NCBI GenBank assembly: GCA_017889585.1
Contig: JAGFZX010000023.1
Span: 1-47,220, forward strand
From: Bacillota bacterium
Lineage (GTDB): Bacteria; Bacillota; Negativicutes; DSM-13327
Length of the DNA: 47,220 nt
Direction: 5' to 3'
Part shown: piece by piece, positions 1-7,759 of the stretch
Layout of the letters: every line of letters starts with the position of its first letter
Position numbering within the stretch: the first letter of the stretch is position 1
The notes under the pieces: model-generated
Seen by the model: only the letters and a program-made list of their open reading frames with translations
The model's database searches: none
What the model was told of the DNA's origin: nothing
Translations under genes and position numbers: made by a program

Positions 1-47
1 CGCGCGCAGGAAGCAACGACGCAGATGGGGTATTATCGCCAATCGGA
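1..47. repeat. Right part of palindromic element, copy 1
   Basis: The first 46 bases closely match 241-286: both contain a CGCAGGAA block, a CAGATGGGG block and end in ATTATCGCCAATCG. The left part of this copy lies outside the window. It abuts the 5S rRNA fragment directly, so the element appears to have replaced or interrupted the 5' half of that gene. Confidence 0.75.
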
Positions 48-48
48 C

Positions 49-127
49 TACCGAACACAGTAGTTGAGCCCATACGTCGAAAGTACTTGGTTGGAAACGA
101 CCTGGGAGGATAGGTAGTTGCCGGTTA
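49..127 (+). rRNA. 5S rRNA, 3' portion only (interrupted or truncated gene)
   Basis: The sequence carries the conserved CCGAACACAG and GTTGAGCCC blocks of 5S rRNA, then CTTGG, GGAAACGACCTGGGAGGATAGG and the closing GTTGCCGG. In an intact gene these sit in the 3' two thirds. The 5' strand of helix I and the first loop should come just upstream, but there the sequence is the end of a dispersed palindromic element (1-47). The window edge hides whether the missing 5' part lies beyond the element, which would be an insertion, or is gone. A strong intrinsic terminator follows at 131-159, as expected for the end of an rRNA operon. As seen here the gene could not fold into a normal 5S rRNA. Confidence 0.8.
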
Positions 128-130
128 AGC

Positions 131-159
131 AAAAAGCACTCATTTAAATGAGTGCTTTT
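131..159 (+). terminator. rRNA operon terminator
   Basis: AAAAGCACTCATTTAAATGAGTGCTTTT is formed by arms AAAAGCACTCATTT and AAATGAGTGCTTTT, a near-perfect palindrome with a T tail, directly after the 5S fragment. Confidence 0.85.
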
Positions 160-190
160 AATTTCGTCTTTCATTCTGCGGCGTTCTTGA

Positions 191-286
191 GATTGGTGAG
201 AATGCTCCAGATGCTAGGCGCGCGACGAGCACGTGAGCCGACCGCACGCAGGAACAACAACTCAGATGGGGGATTATCGCCAATCG
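191..286. repeat. Palindromic element, complete copy 2 (about 96 bp)
   Basis: The left end GATTGGTGAGAATGCTCC mirrors the right end, which reads GATTGGCGATAATCCCCC on the opposite strand. These are imperfect terminal inverted repeats. The interior is GC-rich (GCGCGCGACGAGCACGTGAGC) in an otherwise AT-rich region. The right 46 bases recur at 1-47. No coding potential is seen. This is consistent with a MITE- or REP-like element; the mobilising enzyme is unknown. Confidence 0.7.
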
Positions 287-298
287 AAGAGTAGTGGC

Positions 299-427
299 TT
301 ATTTATTACCATATGCCATGATAAAAAAGTTGCTACCGTATTTTGTATTGAATTCTTTTTCAAAATTTTTAATTGCGGTTAGTTGATCATCATTCAAGTT
401 AGCAAAGTCAATATTCTTATGAGTCAT
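299..427 (-). CDS. Small hypothetical protein (42 aa)
   Basis: I do not recognise this protein. The start is placed at the ATG at 427 because AAAAGGAG lies the right distance upstream; a longer frame runs on through the repeat but has no ribosome binding site. The product starts MTHKNIDFANLNDDQL, is charged and probably helical, and ends in an aromatic, Gly/Asn-rich tail (KYGSNFFIMAYGNK). There is no signal peptide and no Cys. It stands alone between two repeat elements, with its own upstream region AT-rich. It is probably a real small gene because of the clean Shine-Dalgarno and typical codon use; the function is unknown. Confidence 0.6.
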   Translation of the reverse strand: MTHKNIDFANLNDDQLTAIKNFEKEFNTKYGSNFFIMAYGNK

Positions 428-506
428 AGTAGTAATCTCCTTTTGTATATAGTGATTATTATGATATCCTGATAATTTAAGAATATGTATGTAAAATATA
501 AAACAT

Positions 507-597
507 GATAAAGAAAACTTGGCTTCCGCCAAGCCTTAACGTAGGCAGAAGCCAAGTTGCTCTTACTTGGAAGCGAGAAAGTGTATGCTTTCTGATG
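507..597 (-). repeat. Modular dispersed repeat, copy A (short form)
   Basis: Read on the minus strand it starts ATCAGAAAGCATACACTTTC, continues TTCCAAGTAAGAGCA and TTCTGCCTACG, and ends AAGCCAAGTTTTCTTTATC. It contains an 11-bp inverted repeat, AACTTGGCTTC at 516-526 against 548-558. The same blocks recur at 19723-19822 (short form). They also recur with an inserted hairpin module at 3296, 6125 and 39762. Confidence 0.7.
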
Positions 598-601
598 AAA
601 T

Positions 602-636
602 AAAAAAACTGAGACAGAATGTCCCAGCTTTTTTAT
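602..636 (-). terminator. Terminator after fba
   Basis: On the minus strand GCTGGGACATTCTGTCTCAG forms an 8-bp stem with one mismatch, followed by a T run. The A run on the other side makes it usable in both directions. Confidence 0.7.
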
Positions 637-688
637 TTTTATTATGTATTTATCGATATTCAGCTTTAACTTTAACTGAACGAGTTCA

Positions 689-1618
689 CTATATTCGATT
701 GCTACAATTTAATACATTCTTAATTTTATGTTGAACCATATTTTTAATGGCAGCACGAGCTGGAGTTAAGTATTGGCGAGGATCAAAATGACTAGGGTTT
801 TTTGCAAGATGCTCGCGGATTGAAGCCGTCATGGCGAGTCGTAAGTCAGTGTCAATGTTAATTTTACATACGCCGAATTTACCAGCTCTGAGCAACATGT
901 CTTCAGGAACACCTTGAGCACCTGGAATGTGTCCGCCAAATTCATTACATTTGGCTACAAACTCAGGCAATACGGTAGACGCACCGTGTAGTACTAGTGG
1001 ATAACCAGGTAATAATTTGGAAATTTTCTCTAAACGTGCATAATCAAGACTAGGTTCTCCTTTGAACTTGTAAGCACCATGGCTAGTTCCGATAGCAATA
1101 GCTAATGAGTCGCAACCTGTGCGCTCAACAAATTCTGCTGCTTGGTCAGGATCAGTATATGTAGCATCTTTAGCATTTACTTTAACGGCATCTTCCACGC
1201 CAGCCAGTTTGCCTAGCTCAGCTTCAACAACAACACCATGAGCGTGGGCATATTCTACTACTTTTTTGGTCAAAGCAATGTTTTCTTCAAAAGAATACTT
1301 TGAACCGTCAATCATAACAGAACTAAAACCACCATCAATGCAAGACTTACAAATTTCAAAATCTTCGCCATGATCAAGGTGTAGAACAATAGGTAGACCA
1401 GAGTCTTCCATCGCGGCTTCTACTAGTTTTGTAAGATAGATATGCTTGGCGTATTTCCGGGCACCTGCAGATACTTGAAGAATAAGTGGAGCTTGTTCTT
1501 CCTTGGCGGCATCAACAATACCTTGGATAATTTCCATGTTGTTGACATTGAATGCACCAACTGCATACTGACCTTCATAGGCTTTTTTAAACATTTCAGT
1601 TGAAGTAATTAATGGCAA
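689..1618 (-). CDS. fba: Class II fructose-1,6-bisphosphate aldolase
   Basis: This cytoplasmic zinc aldolase reversibly cleaves fructose 1,6-bisphosphate to dihydroxyacetone phosphate and glyceraldehyde 3-phosphate in glycolysis and gluconeogenesis. The 309-residue length fits the family. The LHLDHG motif supplies the catalytic Asp82 and zinc ligand His83. Further zinc ligands are His180 (GTSHGAYKF) and His211 (LVLHGAST), and the phosphate-binding Gly-rich loops are present. The start is a TTG at 1618 preceded by GAGGAGG at good spacing, not an ATG. It is a single-gene unit with its own terminator downstream at 602-636. Sequence style is that of the Gram-positive FbaA/GatY group; tagatose-bisphosphate aldolase is the main alternative, but the generic FBA role is more likely. 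Confidence 0.95.
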   Translation of the reverse strand: MPLITSTEMFKKAYEGQYAVGAFNVNNMEIIQGIVDAAKEEQAPLILQVSAGARKYAKHIYLTKLVEAAMEDSGLPIVLHLDHGEDFEICKSCIDGGFSSVMIDGSKYSFEENIALTKKVVEYAHAHGVVVEAELGKLAGVEDAVKVNAKDATYTDPDQAAEFVERTGCDSLAIAIGTSHGAYKFKGEPSLDYARLEKISKLLPGYPLVLHGASTVLPEFVAKCNEFGGHIPGAQGVPEDMLLRAGKFGVCKINIDTDLRLAMTASIREHLAKNPSHFDPRQYLTPARAAIKNMVQHKIKNVLNCSNRI

Positions 1619-1718
1619 GGTAATTCCTCCTCAGTAATTCTATAATATGGGATTTTACTTATTTATTATAGCACATAGAAGTGTAATAAAATATAAAAAA
1701 TAAATTTTGTATACAAAA

Positions 1719-2597
1719 TTATGTACAATCAAGTACTTTAACTAATTCTAAAAGGTCCGTAGGTAGCGGACTAGAAACATCAATTATCTTGCCTGAAACG
1801 GGATGGGGAAAGTACAGTCTGGCAGCATGCAGGGCTTGTCGCTTAATAAGCTCTCTTGAGCCACCGTAAAGGTCATCTCCTAGAAGAGGATGTCCAATGT
1901 GTGATAAATGTACTCTTATTTGATGAGTGCGGCCAGTTAAGAGCGTTAATTCCACTAAACTGGCGTTGTTTAGATTCTTAATTACTTTATAACAAGTGGC
2001 GGCATGCTGTCCGCTATCGTGAACCATACGCTGAATAATACTATCAGGATGTCTAGCAATCGGTGCATCAATAATACCTGCGGCAGGTATTATTGTTCCT
2101 GAAGCCAGTGCCAGATATTCGCGCTTGATATGCTTTATATCATTGTGGGACAGTAAGTGTTGAATATGAGGTTGTTTGGCAATAAGCACTAGACCTGAGG
2201 TGTTACGGTCTAATCGGTGAACAGGATGAAAATTAAAGGGCAGTTGCAATGCACGAAAGTAATGGATAACAGCATTTCCCAGTGTTGTCACATGTTCTGA
2301 TGTTGTGGGGTGTACTAACATGCCTGCTGGTTTATCTATGATGAGCATATAATCATCTTCATAACAAATGGTGAGCGGCAATTGTGTTGGTACGATAGTA
2401 CAATCTTGTTGCCAATTTACATTGATAATATCCCCAGGATATACAATATGATTCATAGGTATATTATGGCTATTTACCGTTAGCGTTCCTGATTGTTTTA
2501 TTTTTCGCCATATAGTTAGAGAAAAACCGATATGGCGGCGTAAAAAATCTTTAATAGGCATAGGGGTAAATGTTTCAGGTACTAAAAAATCCAGCAT
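1719..2597 (-). CDS. RluA-family 23S rRNA/tRNA pseudouridine synthase
   Basis: This enzyme converts specific uridines in RNA to pseudouridine. An S4-like RNA-binding segment fills residues 12-65, followed by the RluA catalytic domain. The signature HPVHRLDRNTSGLVLIAK contains the catalytic Asp130, and TGRTHQIRVHL near residue 223 is the second conserved block. The length of 292 fits RluD/YlyB-type enzymes. The ATG has AAAGGAG just upstream. It is monocistronic on the minus strand between fba and a small unknown gene. The exact target nucleotide cannot be read from sequence; other RluA paralogues are equally possible. Confidence 0.92.
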   Translation of the reverse strand: MLDFLVPETFTPMPIKDFLRRHIGFSLTIWRKIKQSGTLTVNSHNIPMNHIVYPGDIINVNWQQDCTIVPTQLPLTICYEDDYMLIIDKPAGMLVHPTTSEHVTTLGNAVIHYFRALQLPFNFHPVHRLDRNTSGLVLIAKQPHIQHLLSHNDIKHIKREYLALASGTIIPAAGIIDAPIARHPDSIIQRMVHDSGQHAATCYKVIKNLNNASLVELTLLTGRTHQIRVHLSHIGHPLLGDDLYGGSRELIKRQALHAARLYFPHPVSGKIIDVSSPLPTDLLELVKVLDCT

Positions 2598-2721
2598 GAT
2601 GGCTCCTTTTAAGTATTTTGCAATATATAGTATGTACCTAATCAGAGATTATATTATTTTCTGATTAGATACGGCAATAACAATTGAATTCGAGAAGTAT
2701 ATAAAAAAACCTTTATATGTG

Positions 2722-2752
2722 ATAAAAGGACAATCGATTGATTGCCCTTTTA
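2722..2752 (-). terminator. Terminator after the 155-aa gene
   Basis: AAAAGGACAATC and GATTGCCCTTTT form an imperfect stem across GATT, with A/T runs on both sides. It lies between the stop at 2768 and the next minus-strand gene. Confidence 0.65.
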
Positions 2753-2767
2753 CCCGAAGCTCATATT

Positions 2768-3235
2768 TTACATTAAGTTTTGTGTCATCGTTATTAAGTG
2801 AGAAATATGTTCCCGCTCCATAGTTAAAGATTCCTGAAAGTAATCACTCATAGGATTGCCGCGTAAACTGAAAATATGTTCTAATCTACGATGATGGCGT
2901 ATTAGAGCCAGTAATAGAAATAATAAACATGCACGATGCAAACTAAATTGCCGTTCTACTGAAGTGCTTTGTATTTCTTGTATTCTTGTGCTATATTTTC
3001 TCATAGAAGAGCTCATCGCTTCATCATGCATGCCTATTAGATGTATAACGTCCATATAGGCATCCCAATGGTTTACTGACATATCATCAAGACTGTCACG
3101 CATAGTGTCGCTGGCTTGTTCGGCGGCTTCTAGAGTAGTATACATTAAATCTAGTTGCTCAATAGCCTCAGAGTGAAGCATACCAATATGCTCTAAATCC
3201 ATTGACATGGGTTTTCGGGTATGTGTTCTTTTCAA
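2768..3235 (-). CDS. Hypothetical helical protein (155 aa)
   Basis: I do not recognise a family. The start is the TTG at 3235, chosen because AAGGAGG ends 8 bases upstream; the longer open frame to 3292 lacks a ribosome binding site. The protein begins MKRTHTRKPMSMDLEHIGM and is Met-, His- and Arg-rich. A leucine-rich hydrophobic stretch near residues 103-112 (ACLLFLLLALI) is flanked by Arg/His (IRHHRRLEHIF). It could be a single membrane-contacting helix or a buried helix in a bundle. There is no N-terminal signal and no recognisable catalytic motif. The next gene upstream is a Cys/Met-rich protein of similar style, so a spore-layer role is possible but only a guess. Confidence 0.65.
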   Translation of the reverse strand: MKRTHTRKPMSMDLEHIGMLHSEAIEQLDLMYTTLEAAEQASDTMRDSLDDMSVNHWDAYMDVIHLIGMHDEAMSSSMRKYSTRIQEIQSTSVERQFSLHRACLLFLLLALIRHHRRLEHIFSLRGNPMSDYFQESLTMEREHISHLITMTQNLM

Positions 3236-3295
3236 AATTATAACCTCCTTAAAACAAAGGACTTTGCCGCATTTTAGGTCATCAGAGGGCATAAC

Positions 3296-3418
3296 ACTTT
3301 CCGACTCCTAAAAGTAGGCACGGGCTGATTCAGCGACGATGTGATTGGTTTGTTCAATGCGCTAGCAGTCGAAGAGCCTTCTGCCTACGCCTTGATACAA
3401 ATCAAGTCTTTTCTTATG
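3296..3418 (+). repeat. Modular dispersed repeat, copy C (long form)
   Basis: It contains CTCCTAAAAGTAGGCA, the extra module with CAGCGACGATGTG and GCGCTAGCAGTCGAA, then CTTCTGCCTACG and ATCAAGTCTTTTCTTATG. It is the only copy that visibly carries both the insert module and the TTCTGCCTACG block of the short form. This shows where the module sits in the family. Confidence 0.75.
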
Positions 3419-3462
3419 CTATGAGTGAATAGAATGTGAACGTTTGGCTAATAATTTACAAA

Positions 3463-3792
3463 TTAACAATGGGATTTAGGACCAATGAATCGAATCATTT
3501 TAATGGGAACCATCATAGAGAGTGGTCTGCGGCGCATGCAGATATTGACGATAATAAAATCACAACCGACATGACACAAGGTACCGCAAAATGATTCTTG
3601 GCGACATATGCGGGCATCAGCTGAGAATATGACATCAGTACCTAGCATACACATTAGGCGATCTCTAAAAGATGTGTCAGGTTGTGCGTATGCTTTAGGT
3701 GGCATACATTCTTGGGGCATCATTGGTTGATCCATATGGTTACAGCATTCTTCCATTTCATCATGATACCAATGTGGATATTTGCCATCCAT
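3463..3792 (-). CDS. Cys- and Met-rich small protein (109 aa)
   Basis: I do not recognise a family. The 109-residue product has nine cysteines, including ECCNHMD near residue 15 and CRQESFCGTLCHVGC at about 63-77, and many Met and Pro in the first 40 residues. The C-terminal half, from CHVGCDFIIVNICMRRRP to MIRFIGP, looks like a small beta sheet similar to the Hfq/CotF-like or YdhD-type folds of spore coat proteins. That comparison is an impression and not an identification. AAAGGAGG precedes the ATG. It is separated from the downstream minus-strand gene by a dispersed repeat. Metal binding or disulfide cross-linking in the spore coat is a reasonable inference. Confidence 0.65.
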   Translation of the reverse strand: MDGKYPHWYHDEMEECCNHMDQPMMPQECMPPKAYAQPDTSFRDRLMCMLGTDVIFSADARICRQESFCGTLCHVGCDFIIVNICMRRRPLSMMVPIKMIRFIGPKSHC

Positions 3793-3976
3793 AAGTTTCG
3801 ATAGCCTCCTTTAGTGATATTTTATTTGAGTATCTGATACATCATATGAAGATCAGAAACATAATGATACTATATAATTTGTCTGTAAAAAAGAAATATT
3901 GTTGTAATATCGTGCAGGAAAAAAAACTTTTAGTTCGAATTTATAAGTGTTAACTGCTTATGATGAGGTGATCACT

Positions 3977-4228
3977 ATGGAATTAATGCAAAATATTAAT
4001 TTTGTTGTATTGGGATTTTTAGTTTGGTTGTTTATTGCTCCTAGGCGGAATAGTTCTAGATACGGTGAATTGTTCTTGGCATATATGACGACTTTGTTAT
4101 GTAGCTTAGTTGGTAGTACGGAAATTATTATGGTCAAGCCAGTGGCCTTTTTCTTTACGATTGGCGGGGTCTTAGCATTTTTTTATGTTGTGGTGCGCAA
4201 GACCGTTACGATAGCGATTAGGAAGTGA
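3977..4228 (+). CDS. Small membrane protein (83 aa)
   Basis: This is an unrecognised small integral membrane protein. The start is set at the ATG at 3977, preceded by GAGGTGATC; the frame is open a further 30 bases upstream without a ribosome binding site. Three hydrophobic segments are visible. The first is residues 7-20 (FVVLGFLVWLFIA), followed by a basic PRRNSSR loop. The second is about 33-50 and the third about 55-73, ending in a basic tail (VRKTVTIAIRK). It sits 48 bases before yajQ on the same strand and could share its transcript. Confidence 0.7.
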   Translation: MELMQNINFVVLGFLVWLFIAPRRNSSRYGELFLAYMTTLLCSLVGSTEIIMVKPVAFFFTIGGVLAFFYVVVRKTVTIAIRK

Positions 4229-4276
4229 AATCATTCAGTTACAGCTGAATAAATATTATAAATGGGGGGTCATATT

Positions 4277-4771
4277 ATGGCTAAAGACTGTTCTTTCGAT
4301 GTTGTTTCAGAAGTGGATATGCAGGAAGTGGATAATGCTGTAAATCAGACAGTAAAAGAAGTGGGTCAGCGTTTTGATTTTCGTGGAAGTAAATCGACAG
4401 TTACTTTAGAAGGTGTTCAGATTAAAGTAGTGAGTGATGATGATCATAAGCTAAAAAATGTTATTGAAATTTTACAGGCCAAAATTATCAAACGTGGTAT
4501 TTCTCTAAAAAATTTAGATTATGGAAAAGTTGAATCAGGATTTAGCGGAACATCGCGTCAAATTGTCACTGTGAAAAAGGGAATTGACAAAGAAAAAGCC
4601 AAAGATGTTATTTCTTATATAAAAAGCAGTAAGCTTAAAGTGCAGGCACAATTTCAGGATGATCAAGTGAGAGTAATCGGTAAAAATAAAGATGATTTGC
4701 AAAATGCTATCGCTCAATTGCGACAACATGATTTTGGTATTGATTTACAATTCGTTAATTTTAGATCATAA
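4277..4771 (+). CDS. yajQ: YajQ-family nucleotide-binding protein (UPF0234)
   Basis: A 164-residue cytoplasmic protein of two ferredoxin-like repeats. It starts [21 protein letters not shown] and carries the family features FDFRGSK near residue 36, [13 protein letters not shown] near 75 and the C-terminal [12 protein letters not shown]. Members bind nucleotides; some bind cyclic di-GMP (shown in Xanthomonas) and others RNA or tRNA. The role here is not predictable. The start ATG at 4277 follows GGGGGG; an upstream in-frame ATG at 4262 overlaps the ribosome site and is less likely. A strong terminator follows immediately. Confidence 0.93.
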   Translation: MAKDCSFDVVSEVDMQEVDNAVNQTVKEVGQRFDFRGSKSTVTLEGVQIKVVSDDDHKLKNVIEILQAKIIKRGISLKNLDYGKVESGFSGTSRQIVTVKKGIDKEKAKDVISYIKSSKLKVQAQFQDDQVRVIGKNKDDLQNAIAQLRQHDFGIDLQFVNFRS

Positions 4772-4806
4772 TAAAAAAGCTTCCGCGTACGGAAGCTTTT
4801 TTATTA
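4772..4806. terminator. Bidirectional terminator, yajQ / uraA
   Basis: AAAAAAGCTTCCG and CGGAAGCTTTTTT pair across CGTA. It lies between convergent yajQ and uraA, and has an A run on one side and a T run on the other. Confidence 0.9.
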
Positions 4807-4848
4807 TCGAGATGTTAAAGAGTATATTTTAGTGTTTTTTTTAAAAAA

Positions 4849-6102
4849 TTAGATTCTATCATTTGTTAGTCCCAGGATGTCTAATACTTTTAGACTTAAA
4901 CTGAGAATTATAGATACGATAGTGGCCAGCGCCATACCTTTCATAGTTACAGTACCTATAGTAATGCTGGCACCGCTGATACCGAGGATTAATACCACAG
5001 AAGTTAAGATAAGATTGCGAGCACGGCTATAGTCTACCTTGGATTCTACCAGTATGCGTATACCTGAAGCAGCAATGACCCCGAACAATAAGAGGGAAAC
5101 ACCGCCCATAACTGGGACAGGAATACTTTGAATAGCAGCAGCCAGTTTACCCACGAAGGAGAGAATGATTGCCAGTATGGCAGCGCCACCGATAACATGA
5201 ACGCTGTACACTTTGGTAATTGCCATTACGCCGATATTTTCTCCATAGGTGGTATTAGGGGTGGAACCAAAGAAGCCTGAAATGATTGTGGATAGTCCGT
5301 TACCTAGTAAAGAACGATGCAGTCCAGGATTTTTTGTCAAGTCGCGACCGATAATATTGCCTGTGACAACTAAATGTCCGATGTGTTCAGCGATGACTAC
5401 TAGAGCCGCAGGCAAGATAATGGCAATGGCATTAAAATTAAATTCGGGAGTATAAAATGTTGGAACAGCAAACCATGGGGCAGCAGCGATAGGGGCTAAA
5501 TCCACTAGTCCTAGGAAAAAGGACATGGCGTAACCAGTAAGCACACCGATAAGAATAGGGATGATTGCCCAAAAGCCACGAAACATGATGGAACCGAGAA
5601 TCGTCACTGCTAATGTGAACATGGAAACTAAAATTACATTAGCGTCTAATGTTTTGGCTGTAAGGCCTGCCATATCGGCAGCAACAGGTGCTAACTCTAG
5701 GCCAATAACAGCAACAATAGCTCCCATTGCTGCATGTGGAAAAACTGTATCGATCCATTTTGTACCAACAAGACTAATAATTAGGGAAACTAAGGAAAAA
5801 GCAACACCGGCAGCAATGAATCCGCCTAATGCCGCATTATAGCCGTATTGAGGTAAAATGATAAATACTGGTGAGAGGAAAGCAAAACTAGAGCCAAGAT
5901 AGGCGGGAATCTTACCTTTACAAATAAATAGGTATAATAGTGTACCAATACCGTTAAAAAACAGGATGGTTGCCGGATTGATCTTAAATAAAATAGGCAC
6001 AAGAACAGTAGCTCCAAACATGGCAAAAAGATGCTGTAGGCTAAGGGGAAATGTTTGCAGTAGGGGGAGCTTTTCCTCAACTTGAATAATACGTGTATTC
6101 AT
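4849..6102 (-). CDS. uraA: Uracil permease (NCS2 family)
   Basis: This inner-membrane uracil:proton symporter has 417 residues and about 14 hydrophobic segments. LQHLFAMFGATVLVPIL is the family's N-terminal signature, and AEHIGHLVVTGNIIGRDL at about 238-255 carries the conserved Glu/His substrate site. GNGLSTIISGFFGSTPNTTYGENIG at about 265-290 is the NCS2 motif with the second Glu. An ATG at 6102 has AAGGAG upstream. The 5' leader (6266-6376) has a PyrR-binding sequence and terminator, which fits pyrimidine control and supports uracil rather than xanthine as substrate. A dispersed repeat lies between attenuator and start codon. Confidence 0.94.
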   Translation of the reverse strand: MNTRIIQVEEKLPLLQTFPLSLQHLFAMFGATVLVPILFKINPATILFFNGIGTLLYLFICKGKIPAYLGSSFAFLSPVFIILPQYGYNAALGGFIAAGVAFSLVSLIISLVGTKWIDTVFPHAAMGAIVAVIGLELAPVAADMAGLTAKTLDANVILVSMFTLAVTILGSIMFRGFWAIIPILIGVLTGYAMSFFLGLVDLAPIAAAPWFAVPTFYTPEFNFNAIAIILPAALVVIAEHIGHLVVTGNIIGRDLTKNPGLHRSLLGNGLSTIISGFFGSTPNTTYGENIGVMAITKVYSVHVIGGAAILAIILSFVGKLAAAIQSIPVPVMGGVSLLLFGVIAASGIRILVESKVDYSRARNLILTSVVLILGISGASITIGTVTMKGMALATIVSIILSLSLKVLDILGLTNDRI

Positions 6103-6124
6103 AAAATATCTCCTTACTTACCTT

Positions 6125-6263
6125 TGGCACACAATAGAGAAACCTTGGCTTGCACCTTATAAGGACGTTCGACTGCTAACGCATCGAATAAAGCCCCATA
6201 TCGTCGCTGAAGCGACGTGTCACTGCTTTTTGGAATCAGAAAATATTATACTTTCTGATGACC
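6125..6263 (-). repeat. Modular dispersed repeat, copy B (long form) in the uraA leader
   Basis: Read on the minus strand: ATCAGAAAGTATAATATTTTC, TTCCAAAAAGCAGTGACA, the perfect hairpin CGTCGCTTCAGCGACG, TTCGATGCGTTAGCAGTCGAA, then AAGCCAAGGTTTCTC. The ends match copy A and the middle matches copies C and D. It lies downstream of the attenuator terminator and would be transcribed as part of the uraA 5' untranslated region. Confidence 0.75.
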
Positions 6264-6265
6264 TA

Positions 6266-6376
6266 AATAAAAAGACTCTTACCAGAGTAAGAGTCTTAAG
6301 GGCAGTACAGACAGAGTCTGATCACGGCTAAGCCATTGTGCACCTTATTAGTCTCTCTGGACTAACTTAAAGGTTA
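6266..6376 (-). promoter_or_regulatory. PyrR-dependent attenuator of uraA
   Basis: On the minus strand the leader reads AGTCCAGAGAGACT then AATAAGG at about 6346-6367. This matches the PyrR binding-loop consensus (ARUCCNGNGAGGYU...AAGG) known from Bacillus pyr operons. About 50 bases on is an intrinsic terminator, GACTCTTACTCTGGTAAGAGTC followed by TTTTT (about 6270-6297). In the known mechanism, PyrR with UMP/UTP binds the loop, prevents the antiterminator and stops transcription. No pyrR gene is in the window. Confidence 0.88.
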
Positions 6377-6513
6377 TTTTATCAAAATGTACCATAAAAT
6401 ATTCAATTTGTCTACAAAATTGATGAAGAAATAATTAGGTATTTGTTTTTGGGGTTTACAAGAATATAATAAAAGTAATCCTCGGAGAGTAAGTTGAAAG
6501 GTAGGTATAGAGT

Positions 6514-7638
6514 ATGGCTAAAAAATCAGATGGTCAGCCATCAAAACATATGTTAGGGAGAAGGCAAGAAAAGCAGAAGGTCTCTACTGAGGAACTATTT
6601 TTTCGATATATAGATAGCTCGGAGCGTTGGCGTCAGGAATATGAGTACTATCAGTCTATAGAAAATAAATTAGCCGCAATGAGTGACTTTACATATGAAG
6701 AAATTGATTATAAGCCTCTAATCGTTAGGGCGGTTTTCGAAGAAAGGGCGATACCTGATTTCTCATTTTTACTAGAGAATGCAAGGGTAGCGGCTGAAAG
6801 TAAGCTTTTAATGCCTATTATTATGCACATTATTGTATTGGTTATCTTAATATTTTTGTTAATAATAGGGAGAAATACCGTATTGTTGTGGTTATCTGGA
6901 GCTAGTTTATTTACTGGACTTTTATTATTGGTAGTAAGAATACAAGCGCGTCAAAGTTTTATTGAAAGAGTACTATCGGAAAAACAACAGGAGATAGAGA
7001 ATAGGGTAATATATGAAAAAAATAAAATCGCCGAAGAAAAAAAGAAACATGAAGATTATGAAGATCAGCGCATCAGAATTATCGAGGGTTTATTGTCAGG
7101 TGAAATCTCATCGATATTTACAAAGATTGAGAAAGTATTGGCTGAAATAAAAGTTCCAGTTAATTTAAGTGTTGAAATAGAGCTTTATAATAATATCCCA
7201 TCAGTGAAAATATGGCTACCGCTAACATCCATTATTCCTGATCAAATATGCCTTCAGCAGCCTTCAGGACGACTCATGTTTAAAGAGAAAGAGATGCGTG
7301 CAATTAATAAGCAATATTTAGAATTATGCTCGGCGATTATTATTAAAATAATGTCCGCAATATATTCCCATATACCTACTTTCGATATTGGTTATGTATA
7401 TGGCATGTCCAAAGAGGGGAAAAATATTGAGTGCCTCATTGGTTGCAAGTTAGAACGTCAAACATTAAAAGTTGCATGTAGTGCCGCTACGGGCCTAGAA
7501 GCAATTCAAACAGTCAAGGCTGATTTTAAATGTAAGACATCACTCGAGCTGTTGCCAGTTGAAGTTGAACGTCCTGAAGAGTGGGGGAATGTCGAGCAGA
7601 AGTTAGTACGAGGATTGAGTGTTAATTTGTTTAAGTAA
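6514..7638 (+). CDS. Uncharacterised membrane protein with coiled coil (374 aa)
   Basis: I do not recognise this protein. Residues 1-95 are hydrophilic and charged with a YIDSSERWRQEYEYYQ helix. Two transmembrane helices follow at about 100-118 (LLMPIIMHIIVLVILIFLL) and 123-142. Next is a strongly charged coiled coil at about 145-185 (EKQQEIENRVIYEKNKI). A C-terminal domain of about 190 residues contains alternating beta-like segments. Both ends would lie on the same side of the membrane, probably the cytoplasm. A weak GGTAGG ribosome site precedes the ATG. It is a single gene 400 bases from divergent uraA. No catalytic motif is visible; a scaffold or sensor role is only a guess. Confidence 0.75.
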   Translation: MAKKSDGQPSKHMLGRRQEKQKVSTEELFFRYIDSSERWRQEYEYYQSIENKLAAMSDFTYEEIDYKPLIVRAVFEERAIPDFSFLLENARVAAESKLLMPIIMHIIVLVILIFLLIIGRNTVLLWLSGASLFTGLLLLVVRIQARQSFIERVLSEKQQEIENRVIYEKNKIAEEKKKHEDYEDQRIRIIEGLLSGEISSIFTKIEKVLAEIKVPVNLSVEIELYNNIPSVKIWLPLTSIIPDQICLQQPSGRLMFKEKEMRAINKQYLELCSAIIIKIMSAIYSHIPTFDIGYVYGMSKEGKNIECLIGCKLERQTLKVACSAATGLEAIQTVKADFKCKTSLELLPVEVERPEEWGNVEQKLVRGLSVNLFK

Positions 7639-7759
7639 TAGATAGATTGGATAAGAATTATAATTATAAAAAAACATAAATCATGAAGGTATTTTCCATT
7701 TCTCAGCAAATATATATATAACCAATAAATACTAGATTGTAGAAGGAGGATTTCATTTT

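Noticed and set aside
5249..5842. Plus-strand open frames opposite uraA
   Set aside because: Antisense to transmembrane segments; no start signals.
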